A stretch of DNA of 64,000 bases from Yamagishiella unicocca (GCA_003116995.1 BDSL01000052.1:434001-498000); one strand, 5' to 3'. Shown: positions 24,687-35,931, counted from the first letter of the stretch. The notes: generated from the sequence alone by a model not told the origin. Made by a program: numbers and translations.

Positions 24687-25041
24687 GCGCGTGGGCGACG
24701 GTGTAAGCTACGACGATGCGAACCGATACGTGGATGACGACGGCTACACGAGGTTCAGCTCGGACGCCGCCGGGTCGTCAGCGACAGCGGCCGACGTGAA
24801 GGGGGACATCGTCGGCGGCGATGCCGTCGTCGGTCGACTCAGCGATGCAGGCGCCGGTGCCAGCGGCGGGGTCGACACCGACAGCAGCGCCAGCGTTGAG
24901 GGGAGCAACCCAGGCAAGGGGCCTTGGACAGACGGGCTGGAGGTGCTGTCCGCGTTCCAGCTGTTTGTGCAGGATGTGGAGGCGGGACACGAGGACCTGT
25001 GGGGTGACGGTGACGGTGCGGAGGCGGGGGCTCGGCGGTGA
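24687..25041 (+). pseudogene. 5'-truncated duplicate of the 2814-4088 gene
   Basis: The segment encodes the last ~118 residues of the gene at 2814 in frame, with a few substitutions (for example AGSSATAADVK is followed by GD instead of AD), down to the same stop codon. The promoter, signal anchor and first ~300 residues are absent; the copy begins at the duplication breakpoint. A fortuitous ATG at 24685 is in frame, but nothing suggests expression. Confidence 0.8.
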
Positions 25042-25449
25042 TATAGTGCCCGAGCGGTGCGCACATGCAGGCGTGCGGTAGCCCTAGTGCCCCGGTACGT
25101 GTTGCCTGGGGTGCGGCTTTCATCGTTCGACACCGTGTTGATCTATTGGAGCGAGGTAGTTCTGCTGCGTTGCAGGGAGCGGCGCGCATGTGCTAGACAG
25201 CTGGGTAGCTGGCACGAGTTGTTCTTCTTCCTGCGTCTCTTCCAGTGTCAGGCGATGCGCCCGATGGCTCTACCTTCTGGTCCGGGGCCCACTGTTACCT
25301 GGACTTGTAATCAAGACATCAGTACCGGTGCTCTTAGCCTCCAGGCTTAGCCCTAGTCTGACCATTACAGTTGGTTGATGCCCCAGCAACAAAAACGACG
25401 GTGCGAGCCGCGTACGCGACCATTAGATGCCCTGCTGCTACCGTGTGCA
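24687..25449. repeat. Segmental duplication, copy 2 (empty site)
   Basis: Matches 3737-4454 and then directly 5087-5136, without the 632-bp element and without the CAA array. It includes the retroelement 3' motif copy D at 25247-25297. Similarity ends at GTGTGCA near 25449. Confidence 0.9.
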
Positions 25450-26443
25450 GGTGCACAATCGCCGTACACCCTTCCACTGGCTCTTGAAATTTATGCGACG
25501 TGTAGGGAGTAGAAATCGGCTGGGCTGTACGCAGGCTGTGCGTATGTCATGCCAACAATCCGTTACCGCAACCCGCACTGCTAATGAGACCGCGACACAC
25601 TGGCATCTTGCCGCCAACGCTTGCTTGGCGACGCAAAATGGGCCAGCGCTATTTATGCCGCAGTTGCTTCGCCGGTACTCCATCAATCATCGCGAAAAGC
25701 AAAAGACACTGCTCCCTCCCCGCCGCGATACCGTAAGTCCGGTGTGGCCGTCGCTGGCCCCGAAACGTCCCTCGCGAGGTGCCGCATGTAGTCGTACCCA
25801 CCCCATGAGCTGATGGAGGGACACCCCGACGCCTATTTAAGCCCTTCCCTAATGGTGCTAACGTACGAGCTATCGTCTCCGAACCCACTAACCCCCACCG
25901 TTTTGCGTATCTTCCGGCTGCGGCGTTCAAACGCTGCGCCACTGCCCCCGCAAGCCTGCTGCGTCATATCACGACCCCCCCCTCGCTCCACATTACCGTG
26001 AACCAGCAGCAATAATCGATAAACGCCAAGCGCAGGGACCTCGGCCCTGATCACTCATGTTTCAATTGGCATCGTCGATGTGGGCGAATAATGCACCTTC
26101 AAAGCGACTCACACGTCTAAACCATCCTTTCCTCACTGCCCCTCGCTGCGCCCTGAAGGTCCCCATCCCTCCGCCGGCGTTGTGCTGCCGCCTGCTTCGC
26201 CGCTGCCCTGCCATCCGCACAAGCAACAAGACGCGCCGCGCTAAGCTATGCAAGGCAAATCATGGTCTTACCCTGTGGGATATTAACATACCGTGCTCCC
26301 AGCTACATTCCGCACCCCCCGCCCGCCTGCCAATCCGTTACGCTGGAGGAGGGGGCCCCCCGCCCGCCTCCCGAGCCGCTACGCTGGATGAGGCGCCCCC
26401 TGCCCTGAGCCCAGGGTCGCCCCGACTCCGACCCCGACTCCGA
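25450..26443. other. Intergenic, probably includes the 3' UTR of the minus-strand gene
   Basis: No coding exon is supported. A ~47-bp imperfect duplication (CGCCCGCCT, then TACGCTGGA) lies at about 26310-26400. Confidence 0.4.
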
Positions 26444-29400
26444 CTACGACTCCGGGTCCTTGTCGTCGTCGTCATCGATGGCGCCGCCGCTAGACGCCGC
26501 CGCCAGGCCCTCGAAGGGCCGCCGCTGCCGCGCCTGCGTGCCGCCGCCGTGGCGCTGCAGGGACGCGGCCGCGGAGGCTCCCAGCGCTGCCAGCGCGCAC
26601 ATGGCGGTGCCGATGGTGGCGCCCGCGGTCTTCTCCTGCGTGGTGGGCGGGTTTTGAGGAAGACCCGTGGATGCGAGGAAAACCGTTTAGAGCAGACATT
26701 TTAAGATGCATGCTGGAGAACTGGGGTGAGGATGCGGGTTGGGTGCGCAGGAGCGGGGGGTTTTGAGGAAGACCCCGCAGCAGCGGGGGAGGGTGGCGGG
26801 GTGTCAGGGCGGGATGCGTTCCAGTGGTTCCACCGGGAGGGGCCACGGTGGAAGGCTGCGGGCGTGGCCTACCACACGCTCCAGGGAGGCAGCCGCGACC
26901 AAAGCCCCTCTTAGCCCCGCTTGTGAATGCGGCCCCTCCTACCACTACCCTCGCCTCCCCACGGGGCCGTATCCCCAGCTTCCCCACAACAACAACAACA
27001 ATAGCAACATCAACATCAACGACAACGGCAATGGCAATAACAGCAACAATAACCCAGCGTCGATTACATCGCACCACCCCATGCCGCGTCCTTTCCCGTG
27101 TGCCTGGTACCGTAACTCCTTCGCTGCCGCTACCCCTCCCTCGAGTCAACGTCCTGCCAAGCCAATCCAAACCCCAGCTCCCCCCTCCGTCGCCCCGCAG
27201 CTCACCGCGAAGTTGAAGGCCACCGCCCCCAGCAGCGCCCCCCACCGCAGCCCCGCCTTGGCCGAGCCGCTGAGCCTGTCGTGCAGCAGCAGCTGGCACC
27301 AGGTGATCCCCACGTGCGCCACACAGGACAGCAGCATCAGCTTCACGGCGGGGACGGACAACTCGTGGTCGGCCTGGCGGGTGAGGGGGGCGGGGGATAG
27401 GAAAGGGTGAGGGGGGTGAGGGGTAGGAAAGGGGTGAGGGGGGCGGGGGGAAGGAAAGGGTGAGGGGGGCGGGGGGGAGGAAGGGGTGAGGGGGTTCCTC
27501 AGGCGCGAGGAGGTCGTCGCCTCCTGGATAGCACTCGCTCGCTGCCTTCCGCCCAATCAGCCCCTGTCCCGCTGCCCCTCCTGCTAAATCCTGTGTGGCC
27601 CGGGAGCAGCCTCCCTCTCCTCCTCCTCCTCCTGTGGTATGGCATATGGCCTCCAGCACTCCACATCCACAGGCGCCCGCCCCTCGGTCGGCGCCCCAGC
27701 TTGCTCGCCCGCCTGATGCGTTCCTTTCCCCCTTGCCTCCCTACCCACGGCCCTAGCCATGATCCACACATCACCTGCTTCGCAACCAGCCGGGTTGCCC
27801 ATCTGCCGCCCGCCCCCCGCCCCATAGCAAGCAGCGAGTACCACCATCCCGCCCGCATCCCCACCCCCCTACCCTCCGCCGGATCATCCAACGACCATGG
27901 CGCCCCTCTCGCGGCCCATGGCGCCCAACTGGTCCTCCCCCCCCCCAACTGCACCCAAGACCGGCCCCCTCCGCGCCTGCTTCCCGCCCCGCCCGCACTC
28001 ACAATCTCGTTGCCCTCCTGCCCTATGAAGCCCGCCAGCAGCACCGGCAGCGCGGGCAGTGCGTTGACCAGCAGCGCCGCGGACGGCGGGGTGAGGCCCT
28101 CCTCCGCCTCGGCCACCCGCCGCACAAGCCCGGCGATGGGGCCGAAGTCTGCAGCCAGGCGGGCAGCGGGTGGTGCGGACCGTGGTGGGGCCTCCCGGCG
28201 GCGTATCAAAACCGTAATGCCCCCTTACTATTCCCGTAAGCGGTACAGAAAGGGGAAAAGAAGAGTTGCACCTTCTGTTCCCCTTACGGATGTGTAAGTA
28301 TTCGGAGGGCGGCGCCTTCCGCAGCTGCCACCACGACACCACCATCACCGGGAGCAGCCTGCCCCTGCCACCCGGGCTCCCCGCCCCTGTTCACCCCGGC
28401 CCAGCAGCCTGTCCCTGCTCACCCCCGCCCGGCAGCCTGTCCCTGCTCACCCCCGCCCAGCAGCCTGTCCCTGCTCACCCCCGCCCGGCAGCCTGCCCCC
28501 CAGCGACGGGTCCTCCTTCACCAGCCGCCAGCCCGTCTCCCCCAGCTTCGTTACGGACCACAGCAGCAGCATGAGCACGGACAGCCAGCTGAGGGTGCTG
28601 TCGAGGAGCAGCTCGAACACTGCGGGGGGAGGAGCGGGCGGGAGGGCGGGTGCTTGCCGCAGTCGGGGCCACCTGGCGCCATGACGCCATCGCTCTACGA
28701 CGTTTTCGCGCCTCCTTCCCTTCCTTTCACCGCCACCCCCTCCCTCCCCGGCCCCCCCGCCTCCCAAAAGAGCCCCATCCCACGCACCCCTGCCCCCCTC
28801 CCCAGCCCTCCCTCCCACAAAACTCCAGGCTGCTCGCGGCGGCAGCAACCCCACCTTAACCTTCCCGCCGCCATGGCCACTGGCAGACCGCTAACGTCCC
28901 CTCCCTTCCCGCCCATCAAGCGACCCGCAGAACCCGCCCCCCCCCCGTCCCGGGTGCCGCTCCCACCAGTTGCTGCTGTAGCAGCCGCCACCAGAGGTAT
29001 GATCTGGGGGGAAAGCAGCCGGGACCGCTTGCTGGTCACCACCGCGAGGCCGGTATCTATGAGCAGGGGGGCTGCAGCCGCCCAGCTCAGCACCATGTTG
29101 ACGGAGGAATGGAGCAGGGCGCCGTACAACGTGAGCATCTGTGGGCGGTGGGGGTGGGGCAGGGAGGGAAGATAGCCGGCAGAACAAACACGAAGTTAAG
29201 GGGCCGGGAAAGGGACGGCGGTAGATGAGCGGGGTGAGCGGAGGGTGGTGGGTATATGTGGGGGGGCTTTTGGGCAGGAGGAGAGGGAGGGCATGTGGAC
29301 TCCAGATGCCCACGTACGTTGACTGGTGCAAGGCGCGGGCGGTGGTGCAAACGTGCTGCCGCTGAAGCCCCTTCCGCCCTCGGGGACCGCAGCTCACCTC

Positions 29401-30156
29401 CATGGCTCGCTTGCCCCGCCCGCCATCCCCTTCCCCTTCCGGGCCCTCCCTCGACCCACCTGCAGCCCGAAAAATGCGGCGCGCACGCTGCAGCCGAGCA
29501 GTGACTGTTGTACGTTCACGGTAACGGGGCGCGTGTCAAAGATGTCGTAATAACTCGAAAGCCAAAACGACAAGCTTGCGGAAACCATGTGCAAGAACGA
29601 CATGAGGCCGGGGGTCTTCATGGTCGCCAGGGAACCCTGCACGAAGGGGACCAAGCGCACGGTGTTGGGGTGTCTGCAGGTTTGGTGCCGACACGACGGT
29701 CAGGCACGGGGTCGAATCGCGGCGCCATGCGCTTGCCTTTATCAACACGTAGATGGCCGCCTGGCAAGCAAGATATATACCGCAGTAAACATAAAGCTTG
29801 GTGCTTTCAAACACCTCGCCGAAGGCCGCGACCTCTTCCGGCAGAACTTGCGGCTTCGCACGGCGTCTGCTGGACGTTGGACGTGACTCTGTCCGCGGTG
29901 CACTCGGAGCGGGAGCGAGCGGCGTCTCCGCTGGTGCGAAAGGGTCTTGCGATCCAGTTTTCTTCGCCTGCTGCAGCGCCTTCTCAAGGTAATCAGCACC
30001 TGCTTTGCGTAGTGCTTCTCGCCGATGCTGATCAGGTTGTCCGACACCTGCCGCGGGCTGGGCAGGCGTAGCTGGCCGAGTAGTGCTCATAACAGTCGGC
30101 TCCGATGGGCCTGCCCCTGAGGCCAAATCTTGCCGAGAGCTTGACGGGGCTTCCAT
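26444..30156 (-). CDS. Seven-exon multi-pass membrane protein, unknown family
   Basis: Exons 30156-29737, 29636-29460, 29138-28967, 28619-28479, 28148-28003, 27373-27206 and 26635-26444 join in phase to give 471 residues. Residues 1-115 are polar and Pro/Ala-rich (starting MEAPSSSRQDL). The rest is strongly hydrophobic with about eight possible helices, including CGIYLACQAAIYVLI, LMSFLHMVSASLSFWLSSYY, SWLSVLMLLLWSVT, LLVNALPALPVLLAGFIG, VKLMLLSCVAHVGITWCQLL and TAMCALAALGASAAA. The C-terminus is acidic (IDDDDDKDPES). Intron 1 appears to use a GC donor (AAG|GCAAGC). Exon 4 ends in a 28-bp minisatellite that repeats its own splice donor. I do not recognise the family; a plastid or endomembrane location is possible but unproven. 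Confidence 0.7.
28389..28490 (-). repeat. 28-bp minisatellite made of exon end plus splice donor
   Basis: On the minus strand the unit GTGAGCAGGGACAGGCTG, then CCGGGCGGGG, repeats about four times. Each unit copies the last ~20 bp of exon 4 followed by GTGAGC. Donors therefore occur at 28478, 28450, 28422 and (as GTGAAC) 28394. The unit length is not a multiple of three, so only some choices keep frame. Confidence 0.85.
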
Positions 30157-30260
30157 AATGAATCCAAATCGTTCACGGTGTTTACAGGCTAATGGAGGAC
30201 ATGCGAGCGGGGTAGGCCGCAGTCAAGCGGGCCCCGCGAGAGAATGTACTTGGAAGGGCG

Positions 30261-30268
30261 ATTATATA
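30261..30268 (-). promoter_or_regulatory. TATA box of the seven-exon membrane protein gene
   Basis: TATATAAT on the minus strand lies 105 bp upstream of the ATG at 30156. Confidence 0.5.
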
Positions 30269-31001
30269 TCGATGCCAACTTTTTCTAGTTTGCAATATAG
30301 TAATCAACACGAAACCGATCGGTTAGACACAGGCACCGTTCAGGATAACTGCCTACGGCACACCACGTTCATGGCTATCTATCGAGCCAGGCTGGATTGT
30401 TATCCAACTACGAAAACGCAATTGAGGATTACAGGCTCTTTCACAGGCCACCGACAATGCAAGCAAATACGTTAACCGCAGCCGTCAAAGGAACCGCTCA
30501 GGCTTCAGCGCCTCTGCCCTTCCAGATTACTACTAGATTACTACTAGTCAGCAGTTTCCACAGGCGGCGTCTACGCAAATCGCGTAATACGAGAGTCATA
30601 CGCCATCGAAAACACGTCTCCGCACGACCCACCCATTACCCCTCCGGTCACGCCACCGCTGGCGCGCACTGCCTAGCCGATAGCCCAACGATCTCCGAGC
30701 TGCCCCCGCACATTCCGAGCTGCCCCCAGCGGCCTGGACCCAAGCCTCCAAGCCGCTGGCTGCCCTGCCGCGGGCGGCTTACATCCTCTGCGGCTGCGAC
30801 ATGGCGCATCGCACGACAAACCCTGCCCTCACCCGCCATCGACAGCAGGGCAACGCAGCCACCCTGGACACGGCCCATCCGCCCCGCCCCACACCCAACA
30901 GCCGCCCACTGTGCCACCATTCATAGCCTTCATAGCCATTCATAGCCACCTGCTCCCCGCGACAGCCCAGCCCGTGCGCCGCGGCTGGGTTCCGCAACCC
31001 G

Positions 31002-32835
31002 CTACGGCCCCGGGAACATATACATCGTGACCATGCTCGCCGCCTGAGTCATCTTGAGCCCCGTCGCGTTGGCCAGCGCCGTCAGCTTGCGCCGCAGCGG
31101 GTCACTCGGCACCAGCAGCAGCACCGGGTTCTGCCGTACGACCTCCTGCGCGTCCGCCAGGTCCAGCCCCAGCTGGTACGACACGAACCGCAGCCGCTCG
31201 TACGCCTCACCCTCCGACAGCGCCACGTAGCGCGGGTAGCTGACCACGATGGCTGTAGCGGCCTCGGGGCTGCAGCCGAGGACGCTGGCTACAGCCTTCA
31301 CGCTCGCATGGATGACGTCACCGGCTGTGCTAGGAGGGGGCGCCTGCTCTGCGGTTGCGGCGGCGCTGGCGGCACCGCTGCCGGCGCTGCTGCTGCGGAC
31401 CGCGGCGAGGGCCTTGGCGGCCGCGTCGACCAGCTGACGAAGCTGGCTGGCCAGTATCTCGCCGTCGCCGCTCACTCTGCCGGACTGCGCGGCTGCCAGC
31501 ACGAGCTGCTGCAGGTCCGGCGTCAGGCCCGCAGCGGCTGCTACTGCGTCGTCCGCCGTCATCCCCTTGGCGGCTGCTACTGCGGTTGCAGCCGGCGATT
31601 GCTTGCGCCCTCCTGCTGCCGCTGCTGCCGCTGGGGCGGGGAACAGGGCAGCGGCCGTGTGCGTGTACGGAAGGCAAGAGGGGTTAGCCAGGCGGCAATA
31701 AGACAAGGGCTGCCGTGGTTCCACCCGGGTGCTGCTGGCCACGGAAAGACGGTCGTCCGACCCTGGGCTGCTCCTGCAGTGCCACCATGCCTGACAGCAT
31801 GCCGTCCCGCACTCCTCCCTCGGGCAAGGGCTCCCCTCTCCCCGCCTTTTCCCTCCCCGCCTCCCCTCTGCCCGCACCCGGCTCCACCTCCCGTCCCAGG
31901 CCCCCAGGGTCCTCCTCCCGTACCAGGCCCGCACCTGTGGCGCCTGCCGACCCCGGCACGGCTCCTCCGCCTCCGCCGTCTCCGCCCACGCTAGTCGTCA
32001 CGCCCGCGCCCGTCGTAGCGCCCGCGCCGCCGTCCTTGCCCGCGCTGGCAAACACCATCTCCTCCATCTCCTCCAGGCTCAGCCCCAGCAGCTCGCCGTC
32101 CTCGTCATCGTCCTCGCCGTCCTCGTCATCGTCGTACATGTCGTCTCTATGGTGCTGAGGGGCAGCCCCGCGCTGCGCCTGCTGCTGCTGCGCCTGCTGC
32201 TGCTGCTGCTGGCGTGGCTGCGCCCCGCTCCGGCCGCGGCCGCCTTGGCGACCCCGGCCATCTCCTACGGCACCTCTGCTACTGCTACTGCTGCCCCGTC
32301 CGGACGCGGGCGGCAGCCCGAGGCTCACAGCACCAGCCTGCTCGCCGCTGCCGGACCGCTCGCCTCGCTCCAGCTCTTCCCGCCGCCGTCTCTGCTGCCC
32401 CTGCTGCTGCTGGTCCTCCAACTGCCCCTGCTGCTGCTGAGCGGACGGCTCCGGTGCGGCTCCTGCCGGTGACGGTGCCGGAGAGCCGACCTTGTGCCAG
32501 CGCCGGGGCTTTAAGGGGGCATCCCCACCAGCGGCAAGGCGTGGTCGCTTGACCTGCGGTCGGGGCTGCAACCCAGCCTCGCCGCTGGCATTGCCGCTTT
32601 CGCTGCCGCCCGTGGATACAGTGGCACTGGTCGCCTGAAGGTGCAGCCGCCAGGACCTGGTGCTCCAGGCGGATAGGTTCGGCGGGATGGGGGAGCAGAC
32701 CGGTGCGAGGGTGGGGGCGGCGGCACTGGCTCTGTGGCCGGGGCGGGGTAGTGGACCTGCGCAGTGTCCGTGAGCACCGATAGCGACGGTGCGGCAGGTG
32801 GATGCTGATGGAGAGCTGTATAGGGAGAGCTGCAT
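31002..32835 (-). CDS. mTERF-like protein, probably organelle-targeted
   Basis: Two exons, 32835-31935 and 31630-31002, encode 509 residues. The C-terminal ~105 residues show mTERF-type helical repeats: VASVLGCSPEAATAIVVSYP, then RLRFVSYQLGLDLADAQEVV and RQNPVLLLVPSDPLRRKL, matching the LG-S---(I/V)---P---- pattern. mTERF proteins bind organelle nucleic acids and act in transcription, splicing or ribosome assembly. The N-terminus, MQLSLYSSPSASTCRTVAIG, looks like a transit peptide. The middle is Gln-rich and disordered, with an acidic patch (DDDEDGEDDDEDGE). An upstream in-frame ATG at 32922 exists. A TATA-like box at 32938-32945 is so close that transcription would start below that ATG, so I chose 32835. 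TGTAA on the minus strand near 30777 fits a polyadenylation signal. Only two clear repeats are visible, fewer than usual. Confidence 0.7.
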
Positions 32836-32937
32836 GGTGGTGCAGGGCCCGCGGTTGAAAGAACTGCCGGCGGCTGGTTGCAAGGGTGGCGCGCCGACAC
32901 GGACACGTGGAGTCGCGGACAAGAGTCAAGGTAACGT

Positions 32938-32945
32938 CATATTTA
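32938..32945 (-). promoter_or_regulatory. TATA-like box for the mTERF-like gene
   Basis: TAAATATG on the minus strand lies about 105 bp upstream of the chosen start codon. With the TATA at 33267 on the other strand it bounds a divergent promoter of about 320 bp. Confidence 0.4.
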
Positions 32946-33266
32946 GGCCGATAAGATGCATGGTGAAAGAAAACAGAGTGTCTGGTCTGCCTCGTTTGTC
33001 GCCTGGGCAACTTGCCAACTGTTTTGCTGCCTGCACCTGGTTTGTATCAAGATGAAACCTATTGCAAAAGCTAACTAAGTAATTGTGGAGTTATAAGGTT
33101 TCAACAAGGAAAGGTGTGATTATGTGCCATTTCGTTAAGTGGGTTGCCCTCAGCACGGCGAGTCAGCGACCACGCATGCCTAATTGCCTGCGGGCCCCCA
33201 TTCACCCTGTCGTTGGATGGTATTACTTTGCTGGTATCTCAATTCGCATAGCTCCAATCCAAGTTC

Positions 33267-33273
33267 TTATAAT
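33267..33273 (+). promoter_or_regulatory. TATA box of the peptidyl-tRNA hydrolase gene
   Basis: TTATAAT lies 36 bp upstream of the ATG at 33309, which predicts a leader of only about 10-15 nt. Confidence 0.5.
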
Positions 33274-33308
33274 CGCGTACAGGCCCGCAGTGCTGCGCTC
33301 ACAGCGCC

Positions 33309-35931
33309 ATGAACCTTCTCCTAGGCCACAAATTAGCAAGCGGCCTTTGTCAGGGGCTTAAATCCCGAACATCAATCGTAGTTCCATCGCATATTTGGGC
33401 AATGAGTAAACGCAGGTTTGGAGCGCTCGCAGACCCGGAGCCAGCCTTAATTGTCAGCCCTGGCCGCACCAGCAGCAAGTCAGCAACTTCAAACAACACA
33501 CAAATGCCGGCCGCAAAGCGGCGCAGGCTGCAGCCAGTCGCTGCGGGCCCTCCAGGCGCGCAGACGGCCGTCGCGGCACCCAAGGTCGCTCCAACGGCCA
33601 GGGCGCAGCCCAAGCCGCAGCCAGCCAAGGTGGAGGAGGATGGAATGTGGCTCATCGTGGGTCTGGGCAATCCAGGCGCCAACTACGACGACACGCGCCA
33701 CAAGTGCGTTTGCCTGTGTTGTACTCACTGCGTCCTATCTAAGCCGACGGGGCCGGGCTGGCAGGCCTCTGGGTGTGTCACGACGTCGTACCACATACGC
33801 TACTTCTTCAACGCGGGCGTGGATCTATTTGTGTGCGGGGCAAAGGGGCGGATGCAAGGGCAGCTGATAGGGGGAGAGCGTGCTGGTTCGCAAGAGCAGC
33901 GGCCCTCCTCGCCTGGCTGGCTCGCCAACCAGCCCATCCTACAAAACGTAATCAGCGATCTGATTGAATCGTGCTGCTCCCTGAGTGAGACGGAACCAGC
34001 TGTCTTGAGCGCCTCCTCCTTCCACACAGGGGCATCTTTGCTATCAGCTTCTCGTTTCGCGAGTCCTTGCTGCTCGTCTGCCTCTCTGTCCCTTCCGGAC
34101 TGCGCCTAGCTGCACCTCCCCGGCCTCCTTCGTCACCTGGGCAGGCGGTGATCACACCTAGCAGCCCCAACACCTAGCAGCCCCACACCTCACCCCTCCC
34201 GGGCCCGCGGTCCCACCCCTCCTCACGTAGCATCGGCTTCATGGTCGTGGACGAGATAGCCCACCAGGCCGGCATCGACTGCCGCAAGCTGGAGAAGAGC
34301 GCGGCGGTGGGCAAGGGCGAGCTCCAGGGAAAGCAGGTGCGAGCTCCAGGGAAAGCAGGTGCGAGCTCCAGGGAAAGCAGGTGCGAGCTCCAGGGAAAGC
34401 AGGTGCGAGCTCCAGGGAAAATGATGATTTCCATCTCCCCCTCCTCCCCTGCCCCCGCCCCAGCCACGCCGTCCCACCTCTCCGCGCCTCCCTCTCCTCC
34501 TCGGCTCCCTCCCCCGCCCTTGGTCTCCCCCGCCCTTGGTCTCCCGCCTTCACATGCGGCCGCTCCACCCCCCTCTCCCGCTCTGCCCCTTCATGCTCCC
34601 TCGATCCCAGCCCCACCCTAACTCCACCCCAACCCAAATCCCTCCCTCGCGGAGTCCGGGTTTCCTCCCAACCCCACCAACAGGTCCTGCTAGTCAAGCC
34701 GGTCACCTTCATGAACAACTCCGGCGAGAGCGTGGCCGCACTCGCCAAGTTCTACCGGGTGCCCCCGGGCAGGGTGCTGGTGGTGTCGGACGATCTGGAC
34801 CAGCCGGTGGCGCAGGCACGTGGAGGGAGGGGGAGGGGTGTTGGAGGCGGGAGGTAGAGACCCGGAACGAGCTGCAGGCCCCCAGGTCACCACGACGAGG
34901 ATGAGGAGCGGTGGGATTCCATCACACGTCGTTGCCCAATACACAGCCGTCCGCCCGAGCCTCCGCCCCCGGCCTACCCCCCCCCCCGCCGCGTTACCGG
35001 GTCGCGTTACCGCGTTCCCCAGTCCCGTTACCGGGTCTATTACTGTAACCCCCCGCCCCCAGGTGCGGCTGCGTCAGCGCGGAGGTCACGGCGGCCACAA
35101 TGGCCTGCGCTCCATCATCGACCGGATGGGGGGCACCCAGGACTTCCCGCGGATCAAGGTACGGGGGGGGGTACAGAACAGCGCCGGTTACTCGACATGG
35201 GAAGTGTAGCTGTTGCATGCCCTGCGGTTGCAGCAGTACGGAGGTGTACGAAGGTGTACGTCATCGCGGGATGGAGGCAGCTATCGCACGGACTGAGTGC
35301 GGGGACAGCACGAAGGGCGCCCGGGGGAGAGGACTCCAGGGTTTTACACGCAGGTGTAGTTGGGTGAACCATCCCCTCACCGCTCCCTAGCCAATGTTCG
35401 CTTCGCGGGTCGTTTGCTCGACACGGTATTGCTGTGTGATGATCAGCGGCGCGCCCTCCTTTTCCGCTGCTCCCCGCCACACCAGGTGGGCATCGGGCGG
35501 CCGTCGGGCCCTATGCCCATAGCCACGTACGTGCTGCTGCCCTTCACCAAGACGGAGCGGCCGGACATCGACGTGGCGGTGCAGGTGGGCTGGGGGCGGG
35601 GGCGGACGAGGAGAGTGAGAAGGCGCGTGTCAATGTGGTGGGGTTTGACGCCCTCCAATCATGCCAGAGGCGACGGAGCGCAAGATTCCAAGCTAGGTGG
35701 CGGCTCAGGGCGAGGGGGAGGGGTAAGCCGAAGCTAGGTGTGACACCCACGCAACCGCCGCCTCTGGACCGGCGACGCGTACGTGTATTGGCACGCTTCA
35801 CGAGACCACTTCTTCGCCCGCCCCTGGCCGGTCTGCCCTCCCCGCCCCGCCGCGCTCAGGAGAGCGTCACTATGATCAAGAGCGTGTTGTCGCTGGGGCT
35901 GGAGAAGGCTGCTTCAGGGCAGCGGGTATAA
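33309..35931 (+). CDS. Peptidyl-tRNA hydrolase, bacterial type, organelle-targeted
   Basis: Six exons (33309-33703, 34231-34336, 34684-34815, 35063-35158, 35486-35584, 35860-35931) join in phase to 299 residues. The enzyme cleaves peptidyl-tRNA released from stalled ribosomes. Active-site elements are all present: GLGNPG with Asn (about 119-124), TRHN created across the first splice junction (catalytic His about 131), FMNN (about 176-179), DDLD (about 204-207) and GGHGGHNG (about 218-225). The ~110-residue N-terminal extension, [16 protein letters not shown] and a Lys/Arg/Ala-rich linker, suggests plastid or mitochondrial import. An internal ATG at 33402 is possible, but the TATA position favours 33309. 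Intron 3 uses a GC donor (GCGCAG|GCACGT); alignment to bacterial Pth leaves no other option. Intron 2 begins with a 22-bp minisatellite containing repeated donors. It is divergent from the mTERF-like gene. Confidence 0.93.
34317..34424 (+). repeat. 22-bp minisatellite made of exon end plus splice donor
   Basis: The end of exon 2 (GCGAGCTCCAGGGAAAGCAG) is followed by three full copies and one partial copy of the same 22-bp unit. GTGCGA donors therefore recur at 34337, 34359, 34381 and 34403, each preceded by AAGCAG except where the array ends. The first donor keeps the peptidyl-tRNA hydrolase frame. Confidence 0.92.
35165..35222 (+). repeat. Dispersed intron-associated repeat in the pth gene
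   Basis: GTACAGAACAGCGCCGGTTA, then CTCGACATGGGAAGTGTAGC and TGTTGCATGCC, begins about 12 bp after the donor of intron 4. It is a sense-oriented copy of the repeat found in introns of the GIY-YIG gene. Confidence 0.75.

Noticed and set aside
32836..32922. Upstream in-frame ATG for the mTERF-like gene
   Set aside because: It lies 16-23 bp from the TATA-like box, so it is probably not transcribed. The next ATG starts a good transit peptide.
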